Shown: in pieces, positions 1 through 9,817 of the stretch | How positions within the stretch are numbered: position 1 is the stretch's first letter | Layout: each line of letters opens with the position of its first letter | Origin: Acorus gramineus | Taxonomy: Eukaryota; Streptophyta; Magnoliopsida; Acorales; Acoraceae | Reading direction: 5' to 3' | Assembly: GCA_030737835.1 (NCBI GenBank) | Contig: CM060847.1 | Coordinates: forward strand, 8,632,704 to 8,696,703 | DNA: 64,000 nucleotides | Notes under the pieces: model-generated | Seen by the model: the letters and a program-made list of their open reading frames with translations, nothing else | Told to the model about the DNA's origin: nothing | Databases searched by the model: none | Translations under genes and position numbers: made by a program

Positions 1-349
1 TCTCTTTCTCTTTTTATTTTTAGTTTTATTTTATTAAAAAAAATGATATATAGCATGAACAGAGGAGTTTCTGTTTTCTTGTTTAGGTTTTGTGGTCAGA
101 AAGTGCTAGTTTGAAAAAACGTCACATCAAACTGAACCACCAATTGCTCAGCAGACAACAGTGGTGTCACGTACCACATGATCTCCTCTCAGAACCACCA
201 TGCCATAATCGAATTTATTTATTCTCCTTCACTTTTCTCAGTTACGTGTTTTTTAGAATAAAATAATGTTAGAGACATTTTGTTGAAAATTATATATATA
301 TAAATTAAAAAAAATTAGATTTTACAGTGGTCCAGGAGAAAAGAGAGCC

Positions 350-590
350 GTTACATTCAGTTTTTTAATATTTCAAAATATAATTTTATATATTTTATAA
401 AAAGATGCATATATCTTAATAATTTTTTTATATTTATTAAAAATGGGTTCATTCAATTTTATATAGAGCGGTATACACTTTAATTTTATTAAAACATATA
501 CTTCATTAGATAATATTTACTATTTTAAAAATAAATAAAAATATGTGTGGTTTGAGTTTTGATTGATAAAAATGATTAAGTTTGACATTT
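350..590 (+). repeat. AT-rich inverted-repeat element, family A copy 1
   Basis: Starts with GTTACATTCAG and ends near TTTGACATTTTC, so the ends are imperfect inverted repeats. The interior shares a motif, TTATTAAAAATGrGTTCATTCA, and a downstream block with the copy at 1984-2250. The family looks like a non-autonomous MITE. No target duplication was resolved. Confidence 0.5.
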
Positions 591-1383
591 TCAATAAGAA
601 AAGTTGAAATATAAAAAATCCAATTAATTTGGTATAAGATTGAAATTAAGAATTAATTTGTCATTGCACATCTCGTGTACCATCTGTCCATCTTCTTGAT
701 ATTTTTTTTTCTGTTGAACTTACGGTGAGTGGAGGAGTTTAATTATGGCATATTATAAAAAAAGTTGAGTATAACAGTATTCTTAAATTTAAATTAATTA
801 GATATTCTGACAATATGATTGGTAAGTTTTAATCATGAGATACAAATTTAACAGGGTTGGTCCTAAGCATAGGCGACAAAAACGGTCACCTAGGGCCTCC
901 AGATATTGAAATTTTTATTCCTTATTTATTGAAATTTTTATTTTGTATTGTATTTGAGTAATTTTAATTTAAATTCTTTTTCATATTTTCTAGTTGTTCC
1001 TATTTTATTGAGATTTATTTTATTTATTATTTGATTTGCAAAGAAGAAACTCAATTTTAAATTTATTTATTTAATTTTAAAAATTTATCCATATTTTTCA
1101 TTGTTTTTTAGTTATGTTTATTCCTTCTTTTAGGCTTAGTAGGATAAAAATTGAAAATTAAATTTTATATAAAATTTTTAGTTTTTAATAATAATAATAA
1201 TAATAATAAAAATATGTGAATTTGGGGCTCCATTTCCGAGTACGCCTAGGGTTCCATTTACGAGTACCCTAAAATTTAATTGTGTACAACTGTACATACG
1301 GGCTTGGTGACCCAAAATGTCGCATATTCAAGATATGATGGAAAATAAAAAAGCAGAGACCAAAGTATTAAAAACTTGTGTGG

Positions 1384-1626
1384 TGTTACACACTTTTTTT
1401 TTTTCAACTTGAATTACAGTCACATATGCGTTGATAGAAAATTAACGAGATATATAATTCAATATAAATTTTTTATATTTTTTTATAAACGCATTCTTAT
1501 AATTTATTGGAGTAATGTTTCATTTTTTATAAAAGTATGTACATCATTAAATGAGGTGTACTATTTTTAAAAATTTCAAAACGCATATAGACTAGAATTA
1601 AGGCTGAAAAATAGACTGTAACATTA
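1384..1626. repeat. AT-rich inverted-repeat element, family A, diverged copy
   Basis: Left end TGTTACACAC and right end ACTGTAACATT are inverted repeats of the same type as the other family A copies. The internal AT-rich sequence with 'catcattaaatgaggtgta' resembles them. It is more diverged than the copies at 350 and 1984. Confidence 0.4.
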
Positions 1627-1983
1627 TCCTAAAAATTAAATTAATTTTTTTTTTTTTGATTGAATAAAAACTTAGAAAATTAAGAGGATGGTATATCCTC
1701 GAGCAATTCATATGTACCACACAAATGATTTGATCCGCCATTATGGGCCAAGGCCCAATACCCTCTCACCGTGGACTGGAGTAGTTGCTCTCTGTGGGCC
1801 CAGGATTGTGGAGCAATGTGCCCTATGTGGGGGTCGTGGGCTGTCAAGCAGTATTTGGTTTTGGAAAATATTATACTTGGTATTCTAAAAGGGTTTTTTT
1901 TTTTTTTGTATAAGAGGGACTTCCTTTAACACAGATAAGTCCTGAACCGTTGTCCTATGATCACTGGGGACTTAAAGGAGTGT

Positions 1984-2250
1984 TGTTACATTTAATTTTT
2001 TTAACAGTTCAAAATACAGTCATATATCTCATTATAAATTCAATGAAGCATATGTCTCATTAAAAGGTGTATATATCTCGTTAAATTTTTTCTTACACTT
2101 ATTAAAAATGAGTTCATTCAACTCAAAATGGATCAATATACATTTTTTTATTAAAATATATACATTATTAGATGATGTTTACTATTTAAAAAAAAACTGA
2201 AAATACTTGTGGTCTGAATTTTGGTTGGTAAAAATGACTAAGTGTAACAT
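1984..2250 (+). repeat. AT-rich inverted-repeat element, family A copy 2
   Basis: Begins TGTTACATTTAA and ends AAGTGTAACAT, giving imperfect terminal inverted repeats. The interior aligns with 350-590 over most of its length, including the GTTCATTCA block and the 'tggtaaaaatgactaag' block near the right end. Likely a non-autonomous DNA element (MITE). Confidence 0.55.
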
Positions 2251-2768
2251 TTTCTTTATTAAAATCAGTTTTGTTGACAAAAAATGTTTTAAACTTTTTT
2301 TAAATATATATTTATATGATGAACAATGTTTTCAAAAATAAAATAAAATAAAATATTCAAATAAATGAAATGCATATATACATAGTTATATATCTGGTAA
2401 CATTGGAGCAACTAAAGCCACCCCATTAGACCAGAACCCCACCAAAAAATAAAATAAAAAGAATGGGATGCTCATCAAGAGAAAGAAAGAAAAAAAAAGA
2501 GGTAAAAATAGAGAGAAAAAAAAAGCTAGGTGGACCATGCATATAGGTTGGGGAGGGGGGGGGTGTAGTTCTTTAAGCAGCCCCCACGAAAATGTTAAAA
2601 AGAGAAGAAGAAAAAGCTATACCAACAAGTCTACACCAATGTGCAGTCTACCACAGAAAGAAAGAAAGAAAGGCTACACCAATGTGTAAAGGTGTGTAAA
2701 AGTCGGGCCCCTTAAAAATGAAAAAAATAATACTTATACCACATCTTATCTATTTAAAAATAGTAAAA

Positions 2769-3217
2769 CATCCATGTAACCCCCTCTAATTTTTAGATAT
2801 CTATATAAATTCTTGTAATCTCAATATATCCATATAATCCCTTGCAAACACACTATAAATAAAAATAACCCCTCCAGGCATATTCTGTTATCTAAATCAA
2901 GGTTAATAAATATTTATTTTTTTAACCCGTGAAAAATAGCTAATATTTAAAAAAAAAACCTTCATATTTCTAATTTTTCCTTCTTTTAAGGTTTTTTTTT
3001 TAATATTGATTGTTTTTAGAGGGTTAAAAATATGCATATTTGTTAACCATCGCTTAGATAATGAAATATGTTCAGAATATTCTAACTTTGTTAAATAATT
3101 TTTAATCGTAGGGGGTTATTTGTATTTATGGTGTGTTTACATGGGATTATATGGATATATTGATATTACATAGGGTTATATGGATTTCCTAGAATATAGG
3201 GGGTATTATATGGATTT
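2769..3217. mobile_element. Long foldback (MITE-like) element 1
   Basis: The two halves are inverted copies. The left arm (about 2769-2985) contains ATCCATATAATCCC, CAAACACACTATAAATA and TTATCTAAATCAAGGTTAA in order. The right arm (about 3000-3217) contains their reverse complements in mirrored order. The arms are roughly 200 bp and clearly diverged, so the insertion is old. A second element at 44388-44884 uses the same subterminal ATCCATATAAyCCC motif. It has no coding capacity. Confidence 0.65.
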
Positions 3218-3930
3218 TTTTCTTAAAAAATAATAAAACTAGAGGACAAAAATAATAACAGATAAGAATTCTTTTAGTTCCTACCCATCATAAATATTTT
3301 AAATTTCCCTTCCCTAAACCAATCAAAATTAAAAATATCAAAACATCAAAATTAAAAATATCAAAATAAATAGGTGCATGTTCGAGGACGACTGAGCCCT
3401 CCCTCTAAATATATATGTTTATGATGCAACTAATTGATCAATTATTTTAGGGAACGGAATTCATGTTCTTTCATCACTCGGCTTTCTTGATTTAGGTTTT
3501 TAAATGATTGGTCAGTGTTTATTTGGGGGAATATTATAATCATGTAATAAATTATTATTAGATTAAGTGATATTTTTCCATATTGAAATAAAATGTTATG
3601 TTGTTTTTTATGATTTTTAATTGATCATTATAATTTATTTTTTTTATTGATAATTAAAATTTTGTATTTCTATATGAAAAGCACTTTACAAGAAGTATAA
3701 AGAACTACACTGAAATAAATTTATAGAGAAGATAATTAATAACAAAGGAGGGGATGGCATTCCAAGGGCGGCATCCTTTGCCCATAATCCAAGCTATCGT
3801 TATTGTCCTGGGGACTAAAACCTAAATGCAAAGAAGGGAGGGATCGATCACTAAATATGATGGTTTGTGGGGACTTAAAACTAAAAATTCATTTTTTTAA
3901 ATGGAAATTTAAAAAAAAATCACACATAAT

Positions 3931-4053
3931 ATTATTGCTATAGTTGAAAGAGCATTCTCTACGATAGTGAAACATCTCGAATGGATAATTTATATTGGAA
4001 AAGATATTTTTAATGATATTAATACGAAAACAATCATTCTAATGCTCTCAATA
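3931..4053 (+). pseudogene. hAT transposase C-terminal (hATC) relic
   Basis: Read in frame from the first base, the segment gives IAIVERAFSTIVKHLEW followed by KDIFNDINTKTII. These match the start and end of the hAT dimerisation domain (family pattern ATVERAFSAMxIVKxRLRN ... EKDIFDxIxNExII). The middle part, which normally holds the WLNDxLV motif, is missing or unrecognisable, and no other transposase domain was found beside it. It is a short dead fragment of a plain DNA transposon in an AT-rich setting. Confidence rests on the two motif blocks and their order. Confidence 0.5.
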
Positions 4054-4254
4054 TAAAGAGTCATATTGCCTTAAACGGATATAACAATTAATATTCAAAA
4101 TTATTTTTTATGAATGAAATAATGAATTCTAATTTGTAGTTGTTTTGATTGAAAATTAGTTTATATCATTGATAGATTTGCATATGAATGTTGATGGGGT
4201 TTTTGTTTTGTATTCCAAATAATTTCATATAAGCGACCCAAGAAAAAAGTTCTG

Positions 4255-4545
4255 GTCTGACACTGGAGAGAAGGGATTGGGAGGGAGGTGGAGGACGTTG
4301 GTGGCCGCGGCGACGACGATGACAGACCATGGGCGATGGCGATCGACCACCTCTCTTTCTCTCATCCCCTACCCCTCCGAACGCCCCCTCCATTGTTGTC
4401 CCCCCGCCGCTGTTGCCCACCACCTCCGCCCTTTCCCTCCCTCTTTCTCCCTCCCCCTCCGTCACCGCCACCTCCTCTGCTCTCTTCCTCCACCTCCGCT
4501 ACCCTCAGCCACCCCCGGCGCCCTTTTTTTTTCTCTCCCTCCCTC
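4255..4545. other. GC-rich, purine/pyrimidine-skewed patch
   Basis: An abrupt GC-rich block inside AT-rich DNA, with CTCC/CCCTCC runs and a short GGCCGCGGCGACGACG stretch. Both strands are open in several frames only because of the composition. No recognisable domain is seen. It may be a captured promoter/5' leader piece or low-complexity DNA. It adjoins a TAAGGTTTGTTTGGGCA sequence at about 4557 that resembles the end of the Tourist-like element at 30365. Confidence 0.35.
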
Positions 4546-4935
4546 TTTTTTTTTTTTAAGGTTTGTTTGGGCATAAATTAGAATAGAAAAAAAAAAAATT
4601 TGGGACAAAGAAAAAATGATAGAAAGAAAAAATATTTTTTCTATGAGCAATTTTCAAAGTGTTTATACATGTGGTGGAAAATGTTAATCTTTTCATTATT
4701 TTTTTTCAATTTTTCACCTATGTGGAGTAGAAAAATTTTCTCAAATTTCTTAATGTACCCCTGTAAAAAAAATCACCCCCTAAAATAAAACTATAACAAT
4801 AAGTTACATACACTTCATATTTTAAAAAATCAAGATTTTACATGTACCGCCTTATGGGCACCAACCCAAAACATACCCAAAGGCCATAAAAAAAACCCTC
4901 AAATCCATACAAGCTAAGCAAAATCCTTACGCAGC

Positions 4936-5049
4936 AGACCATCCTAGCGGGGTGGTCGAGATGCATGCTTTGCAAAGGAGAGGTCAGGGTTCCAACCCTC
5001 CTTTATCCACTAAAATAATAATAATAACAATAAATAAATAAATAAATAA
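4936..5049 (+). repeat. tRNA-derived SINE (short)
   Basis: A polymerase III promoter layout is visible. A box A-like TAGCGGGGTGGTCGAGATGC starts at 4945, and a box B-like GGTTCCAACCC lies at 4988-4998, about 40 bp on. A simple AATAATAATAACAATAAATAAAT tail follows immediately. There is no closed cloverleaf and no tRNA 3' end, so it is a SINE head with a tail, not a working tRNA gene. The family was not identified with certainty. Confidence 0.55.
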
Positions 5050-5265
5050 TACTGAAAATAGAGTTTTTTCTATTTAATAGTGAAAATCAAGGAAAAGAAT
5101 AAAAATTATACATATTTTTTTAAAAAAATAAATGATGTATTTTATTACATGGCCCACCTCCTGGGCTCGACCCCAACCCAAAACCCAAATCATTTTCACA
5201 CGGAAACAAATGACGCCAAGAACAAAACAAAAAAAAGGTGGCAAGAGAATCACCAACTTGTAGTC

Positions 5266-5346
5266 CATGCAAGCCCCAACTCTCCCACAATCACACACAT
5301 GTCCACCATCTCCCACGCGTCACCCCATCCCCCCTCCTTAAATAAA
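5266..5346 (+). promoter_or_regulatory. Oleosin promoter elements (RY motif and TATA-like box)
   Basis: A CATGCA core of an RY seed element lies at 5266-5271, about 170 bp before the oleosin start codon. CACGCGT follows at about 5313. A TATA-like TTAAATAAA lies at 5338-5346, about 95 bp before the ATG. RY elements are bound by B3 factors such as ABI3/FUS3 in seed-protein promoters, which fits an oleosin. These are motif matches, not proof of function. Confidence 0.5.
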
Positions 5347-5438
5347 CCCCCAACACTCCCTCTCTCCCTCCATACAATCACATACTAATTACCCCACCAA
5401 CCACAACAACAGCTACAGCTACTCTCAAGTCCCTAACA

Positions 5439-6254
5439 ATGGCTGAGCATCAGCAACTCCAACGCCACCCACAACACCAAGAACTCCATCCAACAGAGGG
5501 CCCCATCAAGAGCCTCCTCCCTGACAAAGGTGTTTGAAATATTATATTAGGATAACATCTCTTATGTTTTTCTCCGTTAAGTTATTTTAATTCTTTTTTA
5601 TTTTTAGATTGTATTTAATTTTTCAATCACAAAATTTTTTTTTATTTAAAAAAAAAAGATGATCCGGTAAAAAATCAAACGCTAAAATGTGTTTGATCCG
5701 TGTTCATGAGTTTTTAGATTTTTAAAAGTAGAATTTATCCAAGTACAAAATTCAAACAGACATGACACATTATTTTCATATTATTAATTTTTAATTCATT
5801 GATTCCTCAGTTTTATTATTAGTTGAGGTACGGTATTTTTTATGATTTCTGAAAATATTTTCAAACAAAAGGTCCCTCGGCCTCCCAAGTCGTCGCCGTG
5901 GCCACCCTCTTCCCCATCGGCGGCATCCTCCTGACCCTCTCCGGCCTCACCCTCACCGCCACCGTCATCGGCCTCGCCATCGCAACCCCTCTCTTCGTCA
6001 TCTTCAGCCCCGTCATAATCCCCGCCGCCATCGTCATCGGCCTCGCCGTCACCGGATTCTTGGCTTCCGGCGCTTTTGGGCTGACGGCGCTGTCGTCGCT
6101 GTCGTGGATACTGAATTACGTTCGGGGGACTACAGCGACGGTTCCGGAACTGCATTTGGATTACGCGAAACGGAGGATGCATGAGGTGGCCGGGCAGGTC
6201 GGGCAGCGGACGAAGGAGCTCGGGCAGGGGATCCAGAGCAAGTCGCAGACCTGA
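5439..6254 (+). CDS. Oleosin, oil-body structural protein
   Basis: Exons 5439-5529 and 5872-6254 join in phase at AAA-G|GT to give 157 aa. Oleosins coat triacylglycerol droplets in seeds and pollen and keep them from fusing. The N-terminus (1-36) is hydrophilic and His/Gln-rich. Residues about 37-108 form the long hydrophobic hairpin, with a proline knot P-x5-SP-x3-P at residues 70-81 (P70, S76, P77, P81). The amphipathic C-terminus contains [20 protein letters not shown], typical of seed oleosins, without an obvious H-form insertion. The start is the first ATG after a TATA-like box. The intron falls in the N-terminal domain at codon 31. It is AT-rich and carries a fragment of a repeat also seen near 7468-7557. 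An AATAAA lies at 6387. Exon 2 is much more GC-rich than the flanks, as expected for this family. Confidence 0.95.
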
Positions 6255-6386
6255 AGGTTTGGAGGGGAAGTGGGTGGTGGTGTTGAAGAGGAGGGTTAGG
6301 GTTGGCTTCTTCATCAGACGGTCCAGGTTCATGGGTTCATAAGATCATGATGTTATGATGATGTGTTTGTGCTTTTGTTTTGATAT

Positions 6387-6392
6387 AATAAA
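6387..6392 (+). terminator. Polyadenylation signal of the oleosin gene
   Basis: AATAAA lies 133 bp after the oleosin stop codon, at a usual distance for a plant 3' end. A TTTC microsatellite follows at about 6418-6443. Confidence 0.5.
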
Positions 6393-7955
6393 AGATGGGA
6401 CTGATGGTCTATTATCTTTTTTTCTTTCTTTCTTTCTTTCTTTGTGTGTGTTTTAGTCTCCTGTTTATGTTGATTGTGGTCGTTGTCGATCTTTTTTGTT
6501 TGTAAACCATGGTTTGGGCTTCATTTGAAATAGCTTTTCTCGTGAGATTTCCCTGTCTTTGTTTATGCACATAGAAGTTCTGAAGGAAGCCTTTTAATGG
6601 GCCCTTGCACAGACTGCCTCTTTTTAATGATTTCTAAATGGAAAATGATACATCCCGCCTCACAATCGCAATTCACGTTGTTTTTTTTTTTTAATATAAA
6701 GTCATAAACATTATTTCACGTATAATGTTTATATGAAATGATATATATATATTTATTTTTTTTAAAAAAATTGTGTCACATATTATAAATATATTATGAT
6801 AACATAATATATACTATGTCATTGTATAGTGTATGGGGTTATAAAATGTTACACAGGAATGCAGGATTTCCGGTTCAATTTGAAAAGAAAAATGTTAAGA
6901 TTTAGTGTGCTTCAATAGATATAATGATATATATGTTTTATTAGATTTTTTCACTAGATTTCTTACACTATAGTATAATGAGTGTAGATATATATTAGAA
7001 ATAATGCAAAATGAATGCATTCACTTCTTGGGTATATAACGGATGTGTGCAAGCATATGTATGTATTGTATATTAAGAAAGTGTTTATATATTAAAAATA
7101 ATTCAAAACAAGCTAGGCAATGTTTGGCAATACTTCTTTATAGAGGGGAGCAAGGGGTTGTTAATGAGTTGTGAATGTTTCGGCTATATCGAACCTTTCA
7201 TCAAAAGCGTTATCTAATTCTAAAGAAAAATTGAACGGTTATGATTCCCTCTCCACGTAATTAATGTAACTCATAAAACAAAGGAGTCTTTGATCCTGTT
7301 AGATAGAGTGTGAGATGCATCGATGAAACTCACCACCAAGCGTTTTGATGTGAGGTTGAAACACTGAGATTCTTAAAATCTTATGTTTCAAACTCAGTTT
7401 TTGAAAAACTACGTTTTAATAGATTTTCAACCGTAAGATTTTTGTGGTCTAAAAATGAAGATTGTAGTTTGAAAAGTTAAATGCTGAAAATGTGTTTGGA
7501 TACGAGTTTGAGAATTTTTAACTTTTTAAACATAGAATCTACCTAAATTCATATCCAAACAAACCCTTAAACTTAAACGTGAATGTGAACATCTTTATAC
7601 AAAAGCATTGTTTGGATGTTATCGAAGATCACAGAAACTGAAAAATAAAACGTTACCTATTGGAGACAACTCGGTTTGTTTGTCGTGGAACGTATAAATA
7701 CAAACGGATAAACTTCAACCAAGATGTGAGTTCATCAATCAAGCAAGTTAAAAGAGTCCCACCAAATACAAAAGATTTGGCGGACACAACGAAGTCTCAT
7801 GCCAATATCAGTTTATAAATGAAATAAATATGTTAAAAAATGCCCACCAAATAATATTAAAGAACAATAATTTAAGGTTATCATGTGACAACCCATTTTG
7901 GTTGGAGAATTAAATTAGTTAACAAAATGAACATGTAAGCTCTCCATGTTTGGTT

Positions 7956-8468
7956 TGTTGGGAAATGGAATCGCGGAAGCCAACAACAAACACAAAAACG
8001 AAACATCACATTATATGAAAAACATAAGATATACGTAGTTTTGTTTAAGTCTACATCAACGAGGTAAAAACAAAGAATCTACTTTGATAGTTGAGATACA
8101 TTAAGAGATTCAGCTTACAAACTTTCACATAGAGTTATTATCTCTCAGAACCCTCTCAACCTCTTTCTTAAGATTCTTACATTATATCATACATTGCCTA
8201 GTCATGACCCTAGAAGATATTTATAGCAAGAGATAAATAACTTCATCCCCAAGCAATCTCATAATTAACAAGTAAATATTGTTTCATGATATTAGGAGAT
8301 TTACTCTCCTAATTAACAAACAAATATTGTTTCCTTATTTAAGAGATTCACTTTAACTATTAATTAAGATCAAATTTTAATTAATATCTACTCATTAAGT
8401 GTCCACTCTAATATTGTTTCATCATGGTCATCCAATGTGATACACCTGATCGAGACATAATCCCAACA
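7956..8468 (-). mobile_element. LTR fossil, copia-like
   Basis: The segment is bounded by TGTTGGGA at one end and TCCCAACA at the other, the TG...CA form of a Ty1-copia-type LTR, about 510 bp. Read on the minus strand it has a TATA-like CTATAAATATC in the expected middle region. No 5-bp target duplication was found at its edges. No matching internal region follows in the right orientation, so it is an isolated old remnant. Confidence 0.5.
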
Positions 8469-9039
8469 ATATTAATTAAGAACAAGTCTAACCAACTCGC
8501 GGGCGCATGTGTGACATGTTCAAGGTGGAGGTAAGATCCAGATCTTCTTCAGAGATCCATGAGGAGCATGGTATAGATACACGTGAAATCAAGTCATGAC
8601 ATTAACTTGGTGATGTGCAATTACGTAGTCCGACTCAAGGGTTGATCCATGATAAGGCGGGCGCAGGCTTATGGATCCAACAAATTGGGCGATATAATGC
8701 AGATGTTCGGAGGAAAAAGTTCTTAAAATCCATTCAAGATTGAGTTATGTGGAGTGGGTCAAGTGCACAAGGAGACTTGTGATAACGACTTGAAAGCTAG
8801 TGAAGCTCAAGAAAGTCGAAGGCCACTTGACTATAAGTGGAGGTGCACGGTTGCTTGCGCGGTCTTGCTTCAAGGACGATACGGAGCAAGGTGGAGACAT
8901 CAACAGAAATCTTCAATGAGTTCGAGGAAGTCCGAGTTTGCTGGATACAAGCCAAGGTTGATATTGTTGGGATTATGTCTCGGTCTACGATGTTTTTTTT
9001 TACAAGGTGGACTTGCAGAGCAAGGTGGAGACATCAACA
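8469..9039 (+). mobile_element. Fragmentary LTR-element fossil next to an inverted LTR start
   Basis: A polypurine-like AAGGTGGAGAC motif occurs twice, within a 22-bp direct repeat (8884-8905 and 9018-9039). A short LTR start, TGTTGGGATTATGTCTCG, at about 8961 is the inverted counterpart of the LTR end at 8446-8468. This suggests rearranged remains of a copia-like element. It is broken, with no recognisable protein domains. Confidence 0.35.
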
Positions 9040-9420
9040 TGGTTGGATTAAGTTATTATAAGGTTTATGACTATCTTAGTATAAATAAAGGTAAAATAAT
9101 TTTTTATTTAATTTGTTATGAATTATTCTCTTTGGGATACATAATAATAAATTTTTTTATTTTTTAGATACAATATGAATAAGACGTGGATAAAAAATTA
9201 TAAAATGTGAAAAAATGATTACAATTAATTTGACAGTTGATTTATAAGAAGTGATGATGGTAGTTGATTTGATAATAGATCCACATATTTTTTTAGTCTG
9301 AAAAACTTATTTCTAGAGATTAGTTGGAATTTATATATCACTTTATATTAGTTAATTCTGACATATAGATTATCAATTATTCCAACATTTCAAATACCCA
9401 TTTTAAGATTAATATGATTA
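9038..9420. repeat. Dispersed AT-rich repeat, family B copy 1
   Basis: Aligns with 24515-24905 over nearly its whole length. Shared landmarks include TTATGACTAT, AATTATTCTC, TTGATTTATAAGA and GTTAATTCTGACATA, in the same order. Likely a non-autonomous element of a few hundred bp with ends of GTTTGGAT type. The autonomous partner is unknown. Confidence 0.55.
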
Positions 9421-9817
9421 ATTTCTTTTTTTTTTGTTCTTGTTCTCGAAACAAGCGGTTACGCCCCACAGTCTGTTTTGCCTTTATTAGTCCAAGTTTT
9501 TTTTACTAGCTGTATTCTGCCACGTAGCCTGTTAAAGGTATTTGTAAATAATAAATATATATAAAAATTAAAATTGCTAAGTTAACTAAGCCAACTTTAT
9601 ATGGAACAATGCCTCCTGAAAACCATCCACAAGGGATTTCCAAGCATGTCCCAACAAATTAGCATCTCAAAACACAAACACCTACTCAAGGCAACATTAA
9701 AATAAAAAAAAGCACAAAAAAACTCCTCCTCATCATCATCTCTTCTCTTCTTCTGTTGAATTGAATCCACCACTCTTTCAATTCCCACACCAACATTTAT
9801 TAAACACAACAAACACC

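Larger units (their letters stand above)
1..5438. other. Intergenic region rich in short transposable elements
   Basis: No host gene is supported here. The stretch is AT-rich and mostly explained by repeats listed separately: three members of an inverted-repeat family, a long foldback element, a hAT transposase relic, a SINE and a GC-rich low-complexity patch near 4255-4545. A segment around 880-1260 begins and ends with similar CCTAGGG-containing sequence and may be another old DNA-transposon piece. A small GC-rich island near 1720-1860 has no recognisable product. The short open frames here are low-complexity or repeat-derived. Confidence 0.7.
6255..9817. other. Intergenic region between oleosin and LysM kinase genes
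   Basis: Holds the oleosin 3' UTR, AT-rich dispersed repeats (one near 7320-7565 is related to the oleosin intron and to 46030-46160), an LTR fossil region (7956-9039) and family B copy 1. The last 400 bp before 9818 are the likely kinase promoter. No additional gene is supported; the 137-residue open frame at 8754-9167 lies in the fossil region. Confidence 0.65.

Noticed and set aside
4166-4581. Overlapping open frames on both strands in a GC-rich patch
   Set aside because: Low-complexity Pro/Ser/Gly/Arg translations explained by composition; no domain, no splice context.
4945-4998. Functional tRNA gene
   Set aside because: Boxes A and B are present, but there is no acceptor-stem pairing or anticodon arm, and a SINE-like tail follows.
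5796-6332. 178-residue minus-strand open frame over the oleosin exon
   Set aside because: It is the antisense shadow of the GC-rich oleosin coding sequence, with Asp/Glu/Gly-rich low complexity and no domain.
8754-9167. 137-residue open frame in the kinase upstream region
   Set aside because: Sits in LTR-fossil sequence and a dispersed repeat; no host gene similarity.
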